Notes under the pieces: model-generated
Told to the model about the DNA's origin: nothing
The model's input: only the letters and a program-made list of their open reading frames with translations
The model's database searches: none
Translations under genes and position numbers: made by a program
Source of the DNA: Mycobacterium sp. GA-1841
Lineage (GTDB): Bacteria > Actinomycetota > Actinomycetes > Mycobacteriales > Mycobacteriaceae
Reading direction: 5' to 3'
DNA length: 36,628 bases
Assembly (NCBI RefSeq): GCF_001954135.1
Contig: NZ_MBEQ01000092.1
Location: forward strand, 1-36,628
In this document: piece after piece, positions 1 through 7,655 of the stretch
Layout: every line of letters starts with the position of its first letter
Numbering within the stretch: the first letter of the stretch is position 1

Positions 1-280
1 ACGAGCAGACATACGAACATCCTTCCAGGGGACCACGTCCCGCTATCTCAGATGTCCACTACTTCTGGGGAACCCCACTTCCGGCCGACGTACCCCGGCT
101 TGAGTTGCCTGCCGAAATTCCCCGCGTTCAATTGCCGTCCGCGATCCCGCCTATCCCCTTCCCGTAAAGACGTTCCACCACAACACCATTCGTCACTGTG
201 ACGATAGTGTTGTAGTGGAAGGCTCCGCGGGGCGCCACGATCTCGACTCCGAGTGCGCGCTCGGCGATGGGATGTTCAAT
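1..280. other. Non-coding flank downstream of the B12 importer operon
   Basis: No convincing coding region was found in this stretch. Its only clear structure is a long palindrome at 173-220, listed separately. It lies 3' of the minus-strand importer operon, and the next gene to the left is outside the window. Confidence 0.5.
173..220 (-). terminator. 48-bp palindrome, likely operon terminator
   Basis: Arms at 173-196 and 198-220 are inverted copies around a single T, with core GTCAC-T-GTGAC and outer ends TTCCAC/GTGGAA. Read on the minus strand, the two internal mismatches become G-U wobble pairs and one base is bulged, so the hairpin forms better in minus-strand RNA. That is the direction of the operon ending at 281. 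There is no strong U-tract, which is common for actinobacterial terminators. A dimeric-regulator operator is the alternative reading. Confidence 0.6.
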
Positions 281-1351
281 TTACAGCCAGTCGTTACCCG
301 CCAAGCCCAGAGATTTCACGTCAAGCGTGGGCATGATGCCGGATTTCGGTGCCAGACCATGGTTTTCGAGTACCGACCGTAGTACCTCAGCAGCGTCGAT
401 GTTGAGCGGACTGGAGACCCACATCGCATACGGCAGATTGATGAACCGGTTCTCACGGACCGCCTTGAGGTTCTTGCTGGCGGGATTGGACCGAAGGGCG
501 TCGATCTTTTCCTCGACCGACTGGCCCGGGTAGTCGACGAAGGCGATCAGGTCTGGGTCGGCGGTGGCGATACGCTCCCAGCTCACCGTGGTCCAGGTAT
601 CGCGAATGTCCTCGGTAGCATTGCGTGCCCCGGCCGTGTCGATGATCCCTTGCGGCCCACCGAACATCCCAGATGAGAAGACGGTGTCGCTGCCGCTGTC
701 GAACAGAAACACCGTCGGCTTTACCTCGGGTTGCGGTGCGGCACGTAGCGTTTCGAGTCTGGCAGCCACCTCGTCGGCCGCGCGTGCGCCCTGTTCGGGG
801 TTGCCGGTGATGGTGCCGATGTTGCGCAGGTCGGTATCGAGCGCAACCCACGGGTCCATCGTGCCGCGTATGCGCTCTCCCTCGACCTGCCGGCACGCTT
901 CGGACAACTGGTAGACGCCGATGCCGTGCCCGGAGAGGATTTCGGGGGTGATCCCTCGGGCTTCCCCCATGCCGTAGTTGTATCCGGCGAACAGCACCTG
1001 TGGCTTTGCGCCGACGATGTTCTCCAGCGTCGGCTGCGTCGACGCCACCTCGTTGAGCCCATCGACCTGCGCACCGTACTCCAATCGGAGCACGTCGGCG
1101 TCACGCGCCATCGAGCTGACCGCGACCATCTGCTCACGGGCGCCGGCGGCCAGCGCGATGGCGATCATGCCGCCGTCGTTGACGAACAACCGATCGAGCG
1201 GCTGTTCATAGCTGACCTCCTCGCCGCAATTGGCGACGGTCACGGTGGCCGACGGAGCGGACACATCGCGCTGCGCGCCGCAGGCAGTGATCAGGCCGAA
1301 CGCGAGACCCGAAACGGACAACTTCATCCAAAAGGTGTGTGCCACAGTCAT
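281..1351 (-). CDS. btuF: Cobalamin-type ABC transporter substrate-binding lipoprotein
   Basis: This 356-residue protein is the extracytoplasmic binding component of the importer encoded with the two genes upstream. A short basic start and hydrophobic segment lead to a lipobox ending ITAC with Cys24, so lipidation and membrane anchoring are expected. The rest has the layout of the BtuF/FepB cluster-A binding fold: an N-terminal lobe, a linking helix, and a C-terminal lobe containing AFVDYPGQSVEEKI and a final RFINLPYAMW strand. Its ATG overlaps the ATPase stop codon (ATGA), so the genes are probably translationally coupled. By sequence alone a siderophore or haem ligand is possible. The B12 call rests on the cobalamin riboswitch that precedes the operon. 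Confidence 0.8.
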   Translation of the reverse strand: MTVAHTFWMKLSVSGLAFGLITACGAQRDVSAPSATVTVANCGEEVSYEQPLDRLFVNDGGMIAIALAAGAREQMVAVSSMARDADVLRLEYGAQVDGLNEVASTQPTLENIVGAKPQVLFAGYNYGMGEARGITPEILSGHGIGVYQLSEACRQVEGERIRGTMDPWVALDTDLRNIGTITGNPEQGARAADEVAARLETLRAAPQPEVKPTVFLFDSGSDTVFSSGMFGGPQGIIDTAGARNATEDIRDTWTTVSWERIATADPDLIAFVDYPGQSVEEKIDALRSNPASKNLKAVRENRFINLPYAMWVSSPLNIDAAEVLRSVLENHGLAPKSGIMPTLDVKSLGLAGNDWL

Positions 1352-2154
1352 CTTCCATCAGGGGTGTCGAATGCCGGGTCGGCGTGGGTGAGCAGGAGGT
1401 GGGAACGCCTCGTGGAGGGATGGGTGATGACATCGCCGGCGACGTCGAACACCTGAGACAGCAGGTCGGCGTCAAGCACCTGCGCCGGCGGCCCGTGAGC
1501 GACGAGACCGCCGGCGGCGACGACGGCGACTGCGTCGAAATGCCTCAACACCAAATCCAAATCGTGCATGGCAGCGATGACCGTGCATTCGAGGTGGTCG
1601 AGAATGCTCATGAATCTCAGCTGCCATGCCGCGTCGAGATGATTGGTCGGTTCATCGAGCACCAGCACCGACGTTTGTTGGGCCAACGCGCGCGCGAGTA
1701 CGACACGATGACGTTCACCACCGGAGAGCTGCGCGCAGGACCGATCTCCCCAGCCGTTCAGGCCGACCGCCTTCAGCGCGTCGTCGACGATGTCGTGCTC
1801 CCCGCCCGCACCCGTCGACGACCACGGGTTCCGGTACGGCGTCCGGCCGAGCCGGACTGCCTCGGCGACGGTCAGCTCACCCGAGGGCCGCTCTTCCTGC
1901 CCGACCACCGCGACGGTGCGCGCGCGGCGCCGTGCGGGCATCCGGTACACGTCGTCGCCGTCGACCTGGACCGTTCCGGCCCGCGGAGCCTGCAGACCCG
2001 ACAGCGCCCGCAGCAGGGTGGTCTTGCCGGCGCCGTTGGGACCGACCACGGCCAGTCGGGTGCCGGCGGGAACGACCAGATCGACCCCGGACACCACGGT
2101 TCTCCCGCCGCGGCGACACGTGACGGCATGCGCGCTGACCGTCGCGGCGCTCAT
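1348..2154 (-). CDS. btuD: Cobalamin-type ABC transporter ATP-binding protein
   Basis: This 268-residue ATPase would energise import through the adjacent FecCD-type permease. Visible motifs are Walker A GPNGAGKT at about 38-45, signature LSGGE at 143-147, Walker B LVLDEP at 164-169, and a switch His in AAMHDLDL. The ATG at 2154 was chosen because it forms an ATGA overlap with the permease stop, and because the nucleotide-binding domain begins directly after it. The open frame runs further upstream to about 2592, but that stretch is antisense-like arginine-rich sequence inside the permease gene. The length fits the FecE/BtuD/HmuV family. Iron-siderophore ATPases look the same, so substrate comes from context. 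Confidence 0.87.
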   Translation of the reverse strand: MSAATVSAHAVTCRRGGRTVVSGVDLVVPAGTRLAVVGPNGAGKTTLLRALSGLQAPRAGTVQVDGDDVYRMPARRRARTVAVVGQEERPSGELTVAEAVRLGRTPYRNPWSSTGAGGEHDIVDDALKAVGLNGWGDRSCAQLSGGERHRVVLARALAQQTSVLVLDEPTNHLDAAWQLRFMSILDHLECTVIAAMHDLDLVLRHFDAVAVVAAGGLVAHGPPAQVLDADLLSQVFDVAGDVITHPSTRRSHLLLTHADPAFDTPDGR

Positions 2155-3239
2155 GTGCTGTTGCCGAACTCGTAGCGGCGACGACCCATCAGGAACAGAA
2201 ACGCCGGAGCCCCGATCAGTCCGGTGACGATGCCCAGCGGCATCTCCCGGGGCGCGGCCAGCTCCCGGGAGATCACATCGACCCACACCAGAAACAGCGC
2301 CCCGCCGAATACCGTCACCGGCAGCATCGCACGATGAGTGGCACCCACGATGAGCCGTGCCGCGTGCGGCACGATGAGCCCGACGAAGCCGATGCCGCCG
2401 GAGACGGCGACCAGTACGCCGACAAGTACCGCCTGCGTGGCGAACAGTGCGTTGCGCAATGCCCGTACCGGCACGCCGAGGGAGGTGGCAGTGTCGGTAC
2501 CGACGGCGTAGGCGTCGAGCCACGAATGGATCAGCAACGCCCCGATCAGCGAAACCAGGACCACGGCACCGGCGATCGGCACTTTCGCCCACGTCGCTCC
2601 GGCGACACTGCCGAGCAGCCAGAACATGACGCTCTCCGCCGCATGCGGATCACCGGTGGTGAATACCAGCAACGACGACAACGCCATGAATGCCGAGGAC
2701 AGCACGACGCCTGACAGGATCAGGCGAAGGGCGCTGAGCCCGCCCTGGGCGCGTGCGACGGCGTACACGGTGAGGGTTGCGACCAAAGCGCCCAGCAGCG
2801 CGCCTCCGGACAACGCCCATACCCCCAGCGCTGAGAGCACCCCGAGGGTCATCACCGACGTTGCACCGACGGCGGCCCCTGCGGACACCCCCAGCAGATA
2901 TGGTTCGGCCAGCGGGTTGCGCACCAGTGCCTGCATGAGCGCGCCGGCCAACGCCAGCCCCGCGCCGACGATGGCGGCCAGAATCGAACGCGGTAGGCGC
3001 AGGTCCCAGACGATGACGTCATAGGCCGAGTCGACCTCGATCCCGTTGACGAAGCGGCCGGTCACGGTGCGCCACACCTCGCCGATCGGGATGTGCTCCG
3101 CGCCGAAGGCGACCGAGACCACGATGCTCACCAAGGTGAGGCCCGCGAGAATCGCGGTCAGCGGCGAGGCCGGAATTCGTCGTACGGTGGGAACCGGTGC
3201 CGTAACTCCGTGAAGAGCTGCCTTCGGGGGCACGGTCAT
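2151..3239 (-). CDS. btuC: Cobalamin-type ABC transporter permease (FecCD family)
   Basis: This 362-residue polytopic membrane protein belongs to the FecCD/BtuC family. It has about ten hydrophobic segments and the family stretches RLPRSILAAIVGAGLALAGA, QALVRNPLAEPYLLGVS and a late GFVGLIVPHAARL. It is expected to form the dimeric pore of the importer. The ATG at 3239 is preferred. A GTG at 3302 is in frame but adds 21 polar residues and would put the start just after the riboswitch aptamer. This is the first gene after the riboswitch, and its stop overlaps the next start. The leader between aptamer and ATG is about 80 nt. Confidence 0.87.
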   Translation of the reverse strand: MTVPPKAALHGVTAPVPTVRRIPASPLTAILAGLTLVSIVVSVAFGAEHIPIGEVWRTVTGRFVNGIEVDSAYDVIVWDLRLPRSILAAIVGAGLALAGALMQALVRNPLAEPYLLGVSAGAAVGATSVMTLGVLSALGVWALSGGALLGALVATLTVYAVARAQGGLSALRLILSGVVLSSAFMALSSLLVFTTGDPHAAESVMFWLLGSVAGATWAKVPIAGAVVLVSLIGALLIHSWLDAYAVGTDTATSLGVPVRALRNALFATQAVLVGVLVAVSGGIGFVGLIVPHAARLIVGATHRAMLPVTVFGGALFLVWVDVISRELAAPREMPLGIVTGLIGAPAFLFLMGRRRYEFGNST

Positions 3240-3281
3240 GGGAGGCCGGTGGATCGACACGCCTTGCCTTCGTCTGCCGGG

Positions 3282-3300
3282 GTATCTGTGCGCGAGATAC
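3282..3300 (-). promoter_or_regulatory. Small hairpin in the riboswitch-permease leader
   Basis: GTATCT at 3282-3287 and AGATAC at 3295-3300 form a perfect 6-bp stem with a 7-nt loop, between the aptamer and the permease ATG. It may be part of the expression platform. No U-tract follows, so a translational switch is more likely than an intrinsic terminator. This is inference. Confidence 0.4.
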
Positions 3301-3317
3301 ACGTGGACTGAACCGAG

Positions 3318-3485
3318 GACGGCAGGTATTCGGACTTGGGATCATCCGAACTCGGCGCCTTCCCAGAAGACCGCCAGGTCTTCAAGTGGCTTGTGTGCCG
3401 AGTCCGTCTCCCATACCGCTGCGCGCCAGTCCCGGATTCTCACCGGGTTCCCTGGCATCCGTTGGCACGGATGCGACCGACCTCG
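3318..3485 (-). promoter_or_regulatory. Cobalamin riboswitch
   Basis: Read 5' to 3' on the minus strand, the conserved aptamer elements occur in order. They are CCGGTGAGAATCCGG with flanking GGGAA (3431-3452), GCGCAGCGGT (3415-3424), the B12-box core AGCCACT (3385-3391), CTGGGAAGGCG (3356-3366), and GTCCGAATACCTGCC (3321-3335). The first stem is probably the GCATCCG/CGGATGC pair near 3456-3475. These match the adenosylcobalamin aptamer consensus closely. Its position about 80 nt before the permease start indicates that B12 represses the importer operon. The outer boundaries are approximate. Confidence 0.92.
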
Positions 3486-3565
3486 ATTGCCGACACTACC
3501 AAGCACCGGCCGGCAGCCGGAATGGCCCGATTTCTACCATCGCGGGAAAACCAGTCGTAGGCTGT

Positions 3566-3605
3566 TTGCTGCAGCAAGTTTTCAGCAAGCCCTCTATCCA
3601 TAGAG
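3566..3605. promoter_or_regulatory. Paired palindromes upstream of the CAP gene
   Basis: TTGCTGCAGCAA (3566-3577) is a perfect 12-bp palindrome, and CTCTAT-CC-ATAGAG (3592-3605) is an inverted repeat ending 7 nt before the ATG at 3613. They lie in the divergent space between the riboswitch transcript and the CAP gene and could be operators for either. No clean -35/-10 pair was identified. Confidence 0.35.
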
Positions 3606-3612
3606 AACCACT

Positions 3613-4095
3613 ATGACGAAACGCAGAATCGTCGCGGTCTCCTCGGAATGCACTGCGGCCATCATCGTCCTCGGTGCGGCTGCTGTCGTCGCGTCACCCG
3701 CGCGGGCAGATGATCTCGGGACCGCCTTACAGAACCGCGTCGGCCAGCTTCGCCAAACCTGTCAGGGTATCGGCGGCGCACCGAGCTTGACGTCGGCAGC
3801 GCAACGGCACGCCGATGACATGCTGGTGACCGGCGTGGGCGGCCACACTGGTTCGGATGGCTCTTCACCGCAAGCCCGTATCGCGGATGCGGGCTACACC
3901 TCTGCCGGGTACACGGGCGAAGTCGTGTACTGGGGTACCGGATCGGCAGCCAGTGTGGCCGCAGCGCTCGACGCGTGGATGAACAGTCCCCCGCACCGGG
4001 ACATCATCTTGAATTGCAGCTACACCGCAGCCGGCTTCGCGACAGCCATGGACAGCAACAAGATGACGGTTGTGGGTGACTTCGCGGGAGCCTAG
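3613..4095 (+). CDS. Secreted CAP-domain (SCP/PR-1-like) protein
   Basis: This 160-residue protein has a signal peptide, with basic MTKRR, a hydrophobic core and a likely cut after SPARA at about residue 32. A compact CAP domain follows. The typical CAP residues are present: HTGSDGSSPQARI with His78, GEVVYWG with Glu103, WMNSPPHRDIILN with His128, and the closing YTAAGFA strand. CAP proteins are extracellular and often bind lipids or act on the cell surface; the ligand here is unknown. The gene is divergent from the B12 importer, and a functional link is not shown. The SD before the ATG is weak. Confidence 0.82.
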   Translation: MTKRRIVAVSSECTAAIIVLGAAAVVASPARADDLGTALQNRVGQLRQTCQGIGGAPSLTSAAQRHADDMLVTGVGGHTGSDGSSPQARIADAGYTSAGYTGEVVYWGTGSAASVAAALDAWMNSPPHRDIILNCSYTAAGFATAMDSNKMTVVGDFAGA

Positions 4096-4129
4096 GCCGC
4101 CGTGCGACAGACGCGACAAACCGGCATCT

Positions 4130-4447
4130 TCAGCGGCTGCACATCAGGTCGACGTAGGCGGTGGTATAGCGCACGAGGTTGTTCACATTGCCCACCGGCC
4201 CGCGCTGCACCCACGAATGCTTGACATCAGTCCCCTGGCGCACCGCCGTCACGGTGCACTGATCCATCGGTGCATTGCCGACTTTGTTGAGAATGACTTT
4301 GAAACCTTGGGCTTCCAGATCGCTGATCGTCGCTTGGGCCGAGGTCTGGCCCGTCGGTGCCGCCACCGCCGGCGCGGACGACACGAGAATCAAACCTGCC
4401 GCAGCCGAGGCGACGGCAGCGAACTTCGCGAACGTATTTTTCGTCAT
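4130..4447 (-). CDS. Small secreted protein, unknown function
   Basis: This 105-residue protein starts with a Sec-type signal peptide (MTKNTFAKF, alanine-rich core, likely cut after AVAA near residue 30). The mature part is about 75 residues and has two cysteines, Cys64 and Cys103, placed to form one disulfide. A GAAAGGGG ribosome site lies just before the ATG. No catalytic motif is visible. It resembles the many short exported proteins of mycobacteria, but I cannot name a family. It is convergent with the CAP gene, with 34 bp between them. Confidence 0.72.
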   Translation of the reverse strand: MTKNTFAKFAAVASAAAGLILVSSAPAVAAPTGQTSAQATISDLEAQGFKVILNKVGNAPMDQCTVTAVRQGTDVKHSWVQRGPVGNVNNLVRYTTAYVDLMCSR

Positions 4448-4625
4448 CTGAGCCCCTTTCCGGCCCGATCACTCAGCCGCTCCGTATGGATGCGGCGTAT
4501 AGGTCCAGGTTAGAGGCGAATACGGTTGGTGGCCGGAACTCATACACAACGCATAATTAGTTGCAGCAGAAGCTCATAGACGATTCACATCGAATTCAGA
4601 CACGACGGACGGCAACAGTCGCAGC

Positions 4626-5927
4626 TCAGAAATTGCCGTCCAGGAATTCGGCATACGCCGGCAGGTCGAGTTGACCGTGTCCGGAGAGTCCAATCACCAC
4701 AACCTGTTCGGCTGAATTGTCGGCCGCATGCGCTGCGGCGGCGGCGATCGCGTGCGTAGATTCGGGCGCGGGCACGATTCCCTGGGTGCGCGCAAACAGT
4801 ACGCCGGCAGAGAATGCATCGCGCTGCGAGATCGCGACGCCTTCGACCAGTCCGAGTTCGACGGTGTGACTGAGCGCGGGGGCCATGCCGTGATAACGCA
4901 GTCCGCCCGCATGGATTGGATCGGGCACGAAATCCATGCCGAGCGTGTGCATTTTGAGCAACGGCGTCAGCCCCGCCACGTCGCCGTGGTCATACCGGTA
5001 CTCCCCCTGCGTGATCGACGGGCATGCGGCCGGTTCGGCGGCGACGATCTTCGGATTCGAGCGACCATGGATCTTTTCGCGCAGGAACGGGAACGCCAGG
5101 CCGGCCAGGTTGGAGCCGCCTCCGGCACAGCCGAAGACGACGTCGGCGCCGCTCGGTTCGACCGCGTTCAACTGTGCGACGGCTTCCAGGCCGATGACGC
5201 TCTGGTGCAGCACCACATGGTTCAGCACGCTGCCCAGGGCGTAGCGGGTGTCCGGATCAGCGGCAGCGACCTCGACCGCCTCGCTGACGGCCATTCCCAA
5301 ACTGCCGGTGGTATCAGGAGTCTGAGCGAGGATCGCTCGACCCGACGCCGTGAGCGTCGAGGGACTGGAGTGCACTGTGCCGCCGTAGGTTCGAATCAGG
5401 TGACGTCGGTAGGGTTTTGACTCGTACGACGCCCGCACCTGCCACACCTCGACCTCGAGGCCGAACTGTGCGCCGGCGAACGCCAGCGCACTGCCCCACT
5501 GGCCGGCGCCGGTCTCGGTGGTGAGTTTGCGGACACCATCGATGCTGTTGTAATACGCTTGGGCCACAGACGAATTGGTCTTGTGACTGCCGACCGGGCT
5601 GACGCCCTCGTACTTGACGTAGATGTGCGCTCCGGTGTTCAGGGCCTGCTCGAACCGCCGGGCCCGGATCAACGGCGCCGGGCGCCACATCGCGTAGATC
5701 TCGCGCACGGCGTCCGGGATCGCGATGTAGGGCTCGGTGGATACTTCCTGCTCGATCAACCCGCTCGGAAACAGCGCGGCGAGATCGTCGGGCGCCACCG
5801 GTTGTTTGGTTGCCGGATGGAGGTGAGGGGGGATCGGCGTGTCCAACTCGGCGGAAAAGTTGTACCAATGCGTCGGCACCTCGACGGTCACCAGATCCGG
5901 ATGGGTAGCGTCGGCGTGCAGCGTCAT
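4626..5927 (-). CDS. trpB2: TrpB2-type tryptophan synthase beta-like PLP enzyme
   Basis: This 433-residue protein is a fold-type II PLP enzyme of the TrpB2 subgroup. The catalytic Lys116 lies in VGSHKTNSS, the substrate loop reads TETGAGQWG, and the phosphate-binding loop reads CAGGGSNLAG. The long N-terminal part (THWYNFSAELDTPIPP) is typical of TrpB2 and absent from classical TrpB. TrpB2 enzymes join indole with serine, or phosphoserine in some archaea, to give tryptophan, and act without a tight TrpA partner. No trp gene is nearby, so it may be an indole-salvage enzyme. There is no SD; the ATG lies 6 nt after a TACAGT -10, suggesting a leaderless transcript. Confidence 0.9.
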   Translation of the reverse strand: MTLHADATHPDLVTVEVPTHWYNFSAELDTPIPPHLHPATKQPVAPDDLAALFPSGLIEQEVSTEPYIAIPDAVREIYAMWRPAPLIRARRFEQALNTGAHIYVKYEGVSPVGSHKTNSSVAQAYYNSIDGVRKLTTETGAGQWGSALAFAGAQFGLEVEVWQVRASYESKPYRRHLIRTYGGTVHSSPSTLTASGRAILAQTPDTTGSLGMAVSEAVEVAAADPDTRYALGSVLNHVVLHQSVIGLEAVAQLNAVEPSGADVVFGCAGGGSNLAGLAFPFLREKIHGRSNPKIVAAEPAACPSITQGEYRYDHGDVAGLTPLLKMHTLGMDFVPDPIHAGGLRYHGMAPALSHTVELGLVEGVAISQRDAFSAGVLFARTQGIVPAPESTHAIAAAAAHAADNSAEQVVVIGLSGHGQLDLPAYAEFLDGNF

Positions 5928-5933
5928 GCCGAC

Positions 5934-5964
5934 ACTGTAGTCGGGGCCGCTGATGTGCCCTCAA
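5934..5964 (-). promoter_or_regulatory. Candidate leaderless promoter of trpB2
   Basis: On the minus strand TTGAGG (5959-5964) and TACAGT (5934-5939) are separated by 19 nt. The -10 element ends 6 nt before the ATG at 5927, where transcription would start at or beside the start codon. The -35 match is modest. Confidence 0.4.
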
Positions 5965-6029
5965 CCAGTATGTTTCCCTCCAGTGGGCCACTGTTTCAGC
6001 CGATCTCGGCGCCCGATGACACACATGTT

Positions 6030-6070
6030 TTGGCTAGGAGGTTTATCGCTTGCCGACCTCGGCTAGCCAA
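6030..6070 (+). promoter_or_regulatory. Leader hairpin before the 96-residue secreted protein
   Basis: The left arm at 6030-6042 (TTGGCTAGGAGGT) pairs with the right arm at 6056-6070 (ACCTCGGCTAGCCAA), leaving a 2-nt bulge and a 13-nt loop. A second small stem, ATCCG-CAAA-CGGAT, sits at 6087-6100 just before the GGAGG ribosome site. The structures could be an untranslated leader element or an operator in the trpB2/secreted-protein divergent region. Confidence 0.45.
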
Positions 6071-6114
6071 CGGATCCGTGAGATTCATCCGCAAACGGAT
6101 TGGAGGTCTACGGC

Positions 6115-6405
6115 ATGAAGATCACAAAGATTCTCGCCACCACGGCTATTGCAGGTGGGATGGCTGCCGGCGCAGTGGGGCTCAGCGCGGCCACGGCCGG
6201 TGCTGACCCGGCGTGGGCGCCGGCACCCAATCAGCCGATGCTCGCGACGGCGCCCCCACCGGGGCCGAATCCGGGGTCCCCGCCGGCGTGGGCACCTCCG
6301 ACGCCGGCACAACCGGCGTGGGCTGCCGGTAACCCGCAGGTCTGGGATGAAGGCTGGCACCACTGGGGCGTATGGATGAACGGCGTGTTCGTCCCGACGT
6401 TCTAG
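6115..6405 (+). CDS. Small secreted proline-rich protein
   Basis: This 96-residue protein has a signal peptide (MKITKILATTAIAGG, likely cut after AGADP). A Pro/Ala/Trp-rich middle contains repeated PAWAP motifs. A short aromatic tail ends WGVWMNGVFVPTF. The ATG at 6115 has a GGAGG ribosome site 8 nt upstream, which decides the start over an in-frame TTG at 6100. The tail resembles that of the protein at 7271-7591 (WGFWFLGTWIPL), so the two probably share a family. Function is unknown; export to the cell wall or medium is expected. Confidence 0.75.
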   Translation: MKITKILATTAIAGGMAAGAVGLSAATAGADPAWAPAPNQPMLATAPPPGPNPGSPPAWAPPTPAQPAWAAGNPQVWDEGWHHWGVWMNGVFVPTF

Positions 6406-6507
6406 CCCGTACCGATTCGGCCTCCGCCATCGCCGGCGTACGGCGGTGACGGAGGTCGTCTCTATTTGCGCAGGCGAAAGCGAGTCCATGGGGATCGGGA
6501 TTCATCG

Positions 6508-6535
6508 TTGAATCTCGGATACATCGATGTATATT
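6508..6535 (+). promoter_or_regulatory. Promoter with palindromic operator upstream of the NTF2-like gene
   Basis: TTGAAT (6508-6513) and TATATT (6530-6535) are 16 nt apart and make a good sigma-A-type promoter. A perfect 14-bp palindrome ATACATCGATGTAT (6519-6532) fills the spacer and enters the -10. A repressor bound there would block the polymerase. The same layout recurs at 17241-17268 beside a TetR gene. Confidence 0.68.
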
Positions 6536-6603
6536 GATCGTGTGCGCTACGCCACATGAGGCGCTGGGCTGGCACCGTCGCTCCCCGAAGTAAAAGGACT
6601 GCA

Positions 6604-7125
6604 ATGGATCTCGTCGATCGAATCGCCAAGCATCGCCGGATGGCCGAGAGCTACCGCGACAAGTACGTGCTGCGAAAGGTGCAGGAAGGCGAAACGTACG
6701 ACGAGTGGGAGTTCACCGACGACGCGGTATATACCTCCCCCTACTTCGTGGCCGGCCAAGAGCTCGTCCTCAAAGACGTGGCAACCTCTTTCGACGTCGC
6801 CGCCACTGTCGAGGCCAAGGCGTACTCGGTGGTCTTCCCGGATTGGAAACCCGTCGACCACAAGTTCTGGCCCGCCGAGAATGGTCTCGTCATGCGCTAT
6901 CGCTGGGAAGGCACGACAGCCGAGGGCGAGACGATGGGCTTCTACTCGATCAGCTTCATTGACACCAACGACGACGGGCAGATCACCCACTGGTCGACTT
7001 ATGTCAACGACGAGGAGTACGGGCCCTTCCTGCAGAAGGCGATCGGTGCCCGCGGCCCGTTCCACGGTGACGAGTACATGGAGGCGCTGGCCCGCCACTT
7101 CGAAAAGCACAACCTCACCTGGTGA
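6604..7125 (+). CDS. NTF2-fold (SnoaL-like) protein
   Basis: This 173-residue cytosolic protein starts with a helical stretch (DLVDRIAKHRRMAESYRDKYV) and continues as alternating strands ending YSISFIDTNDDGQITHWSTYVN. That layout fits the SnoaL/NTF2-like cone fold used by many small isomerases, hydrolases and binding proteins. The substrate cannot be read from the sequence. The ATG at 6604 has an AAAGGA site upstream; the frame is open to 6556 but the extra residues look untranslated. It lies behind an operator-bearing promoter that resembles that of the Rieske oxygenase at 17.3 kb, whose operon carries another NTF2-fold protein. A role in the same pathway is inferred. Confidence 0.72.
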   Translation: MDLVDRIAKHRRMAESYRDKYVLRKVQEGETYDEWEFTDDAVYTSPYFVAGQELVLKDVATSFDVAATVEAKAYSVVFPDWKPVDHKFWPAENGLVMRYRWEGTTAEGETMGFYSISFIDTNDDGQITHWSTYVNDEEYGPFLQKAIGARGPFHGDEYMEALARHFEKHNLTW

Positions 7126-7270
7126 GTAGGACTCTCCTGGCCTACTAGCCGCCTCTCGCCACTGATCACAGCCCACGCCCACGTTCGCCATAGGGCCGAC
7201 ACAACTCACCGAAATAGCGTTGCTCTCCGTGCGGCACCCTCGTCGTACCAGTCAGAAACGGAGTAAGGCA

Positions 7271-7591
7271 ATGCGTTTCAAGAAACACGTAGGCGTCGCG
7301 ACGATGGCGGCGGGCATCGGGGCGACGGCACTGCTGGGCCTCGGCATCGGTACGGCCAGTGCCGATCCGGGCCCCGGGCCCGGCTGTGATCGCCCCGGCG
7401 CGCACTGCGACAACCACGGCAACCACGACAACCGAGGTCCCCAAGCCGACGAATGGCACAACCGCGGCATTGACCAGGGACGGCGCGATCACCAGCCGTT
7501 CGACTGGAACGGTCAACGGGTGACACCGATGCCGGCGGGAGACGGGCACGGGTGGGGCTTCTGGTTCCTCGGCACCTGGATTCCGCTGTAA
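7271..7591 (+). CDS. Small secreted His/Gly/Asp-rich protein
   Basis: This 106-residue protein has a signal peptide (MRFKKHVGVATMAAG, cut near TASADP). A low-complexity polar part follows, rich in Pro, Gly, His, Asn and Asp (CDNHGNHDNRGP). The tail WGFWFLGTWIPL resembles the end of the protein at 6115-6405. The His/Asp-rich part could bind metal, but no defined site is seen. The ATG at 7271 is chosen because it begins the signal peptide; an upstream in-frame extension is arginine-rich and unlikely. Two Cys near the mature start may form a disulfide. Confidence 0.72.
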   Translation: MRFKKHVGVATMAAGIGATALLGLGIGTASADPGPGPGCDRPGAHCDNHGNHDNRGPQADEWHNRGIDQGRRDHQPFDWNGQRVTPMPAGDGHGWGFWFLGTWIPL

Positions 7592-7655
7592 GCCAACTAC
7601 TTTCAGGTGGGGCACGCAGTGCGCAGTGCCCCACCACAATCAGGCCCAACGGTGC

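Noticed and set aside
173..220. Terminal inverted repeat of an insertion sequence
   Set aside because: No transposase, no matching second end and no target duplication are seen; the two arms form a single hairpin.
2155..2592. N-terminal extension of the importer ATPase frame
   Set aside because: It overlaps the permease in antisense-like composition, and the ATGA overlap at 2151-2154 is a standard coupled start.
281..3239. Siderophore (iron) importer
   Set aside because: The family alone would allow it, but a cobalamin aptamer precedes the operon and no iron-box-like site was noticed.
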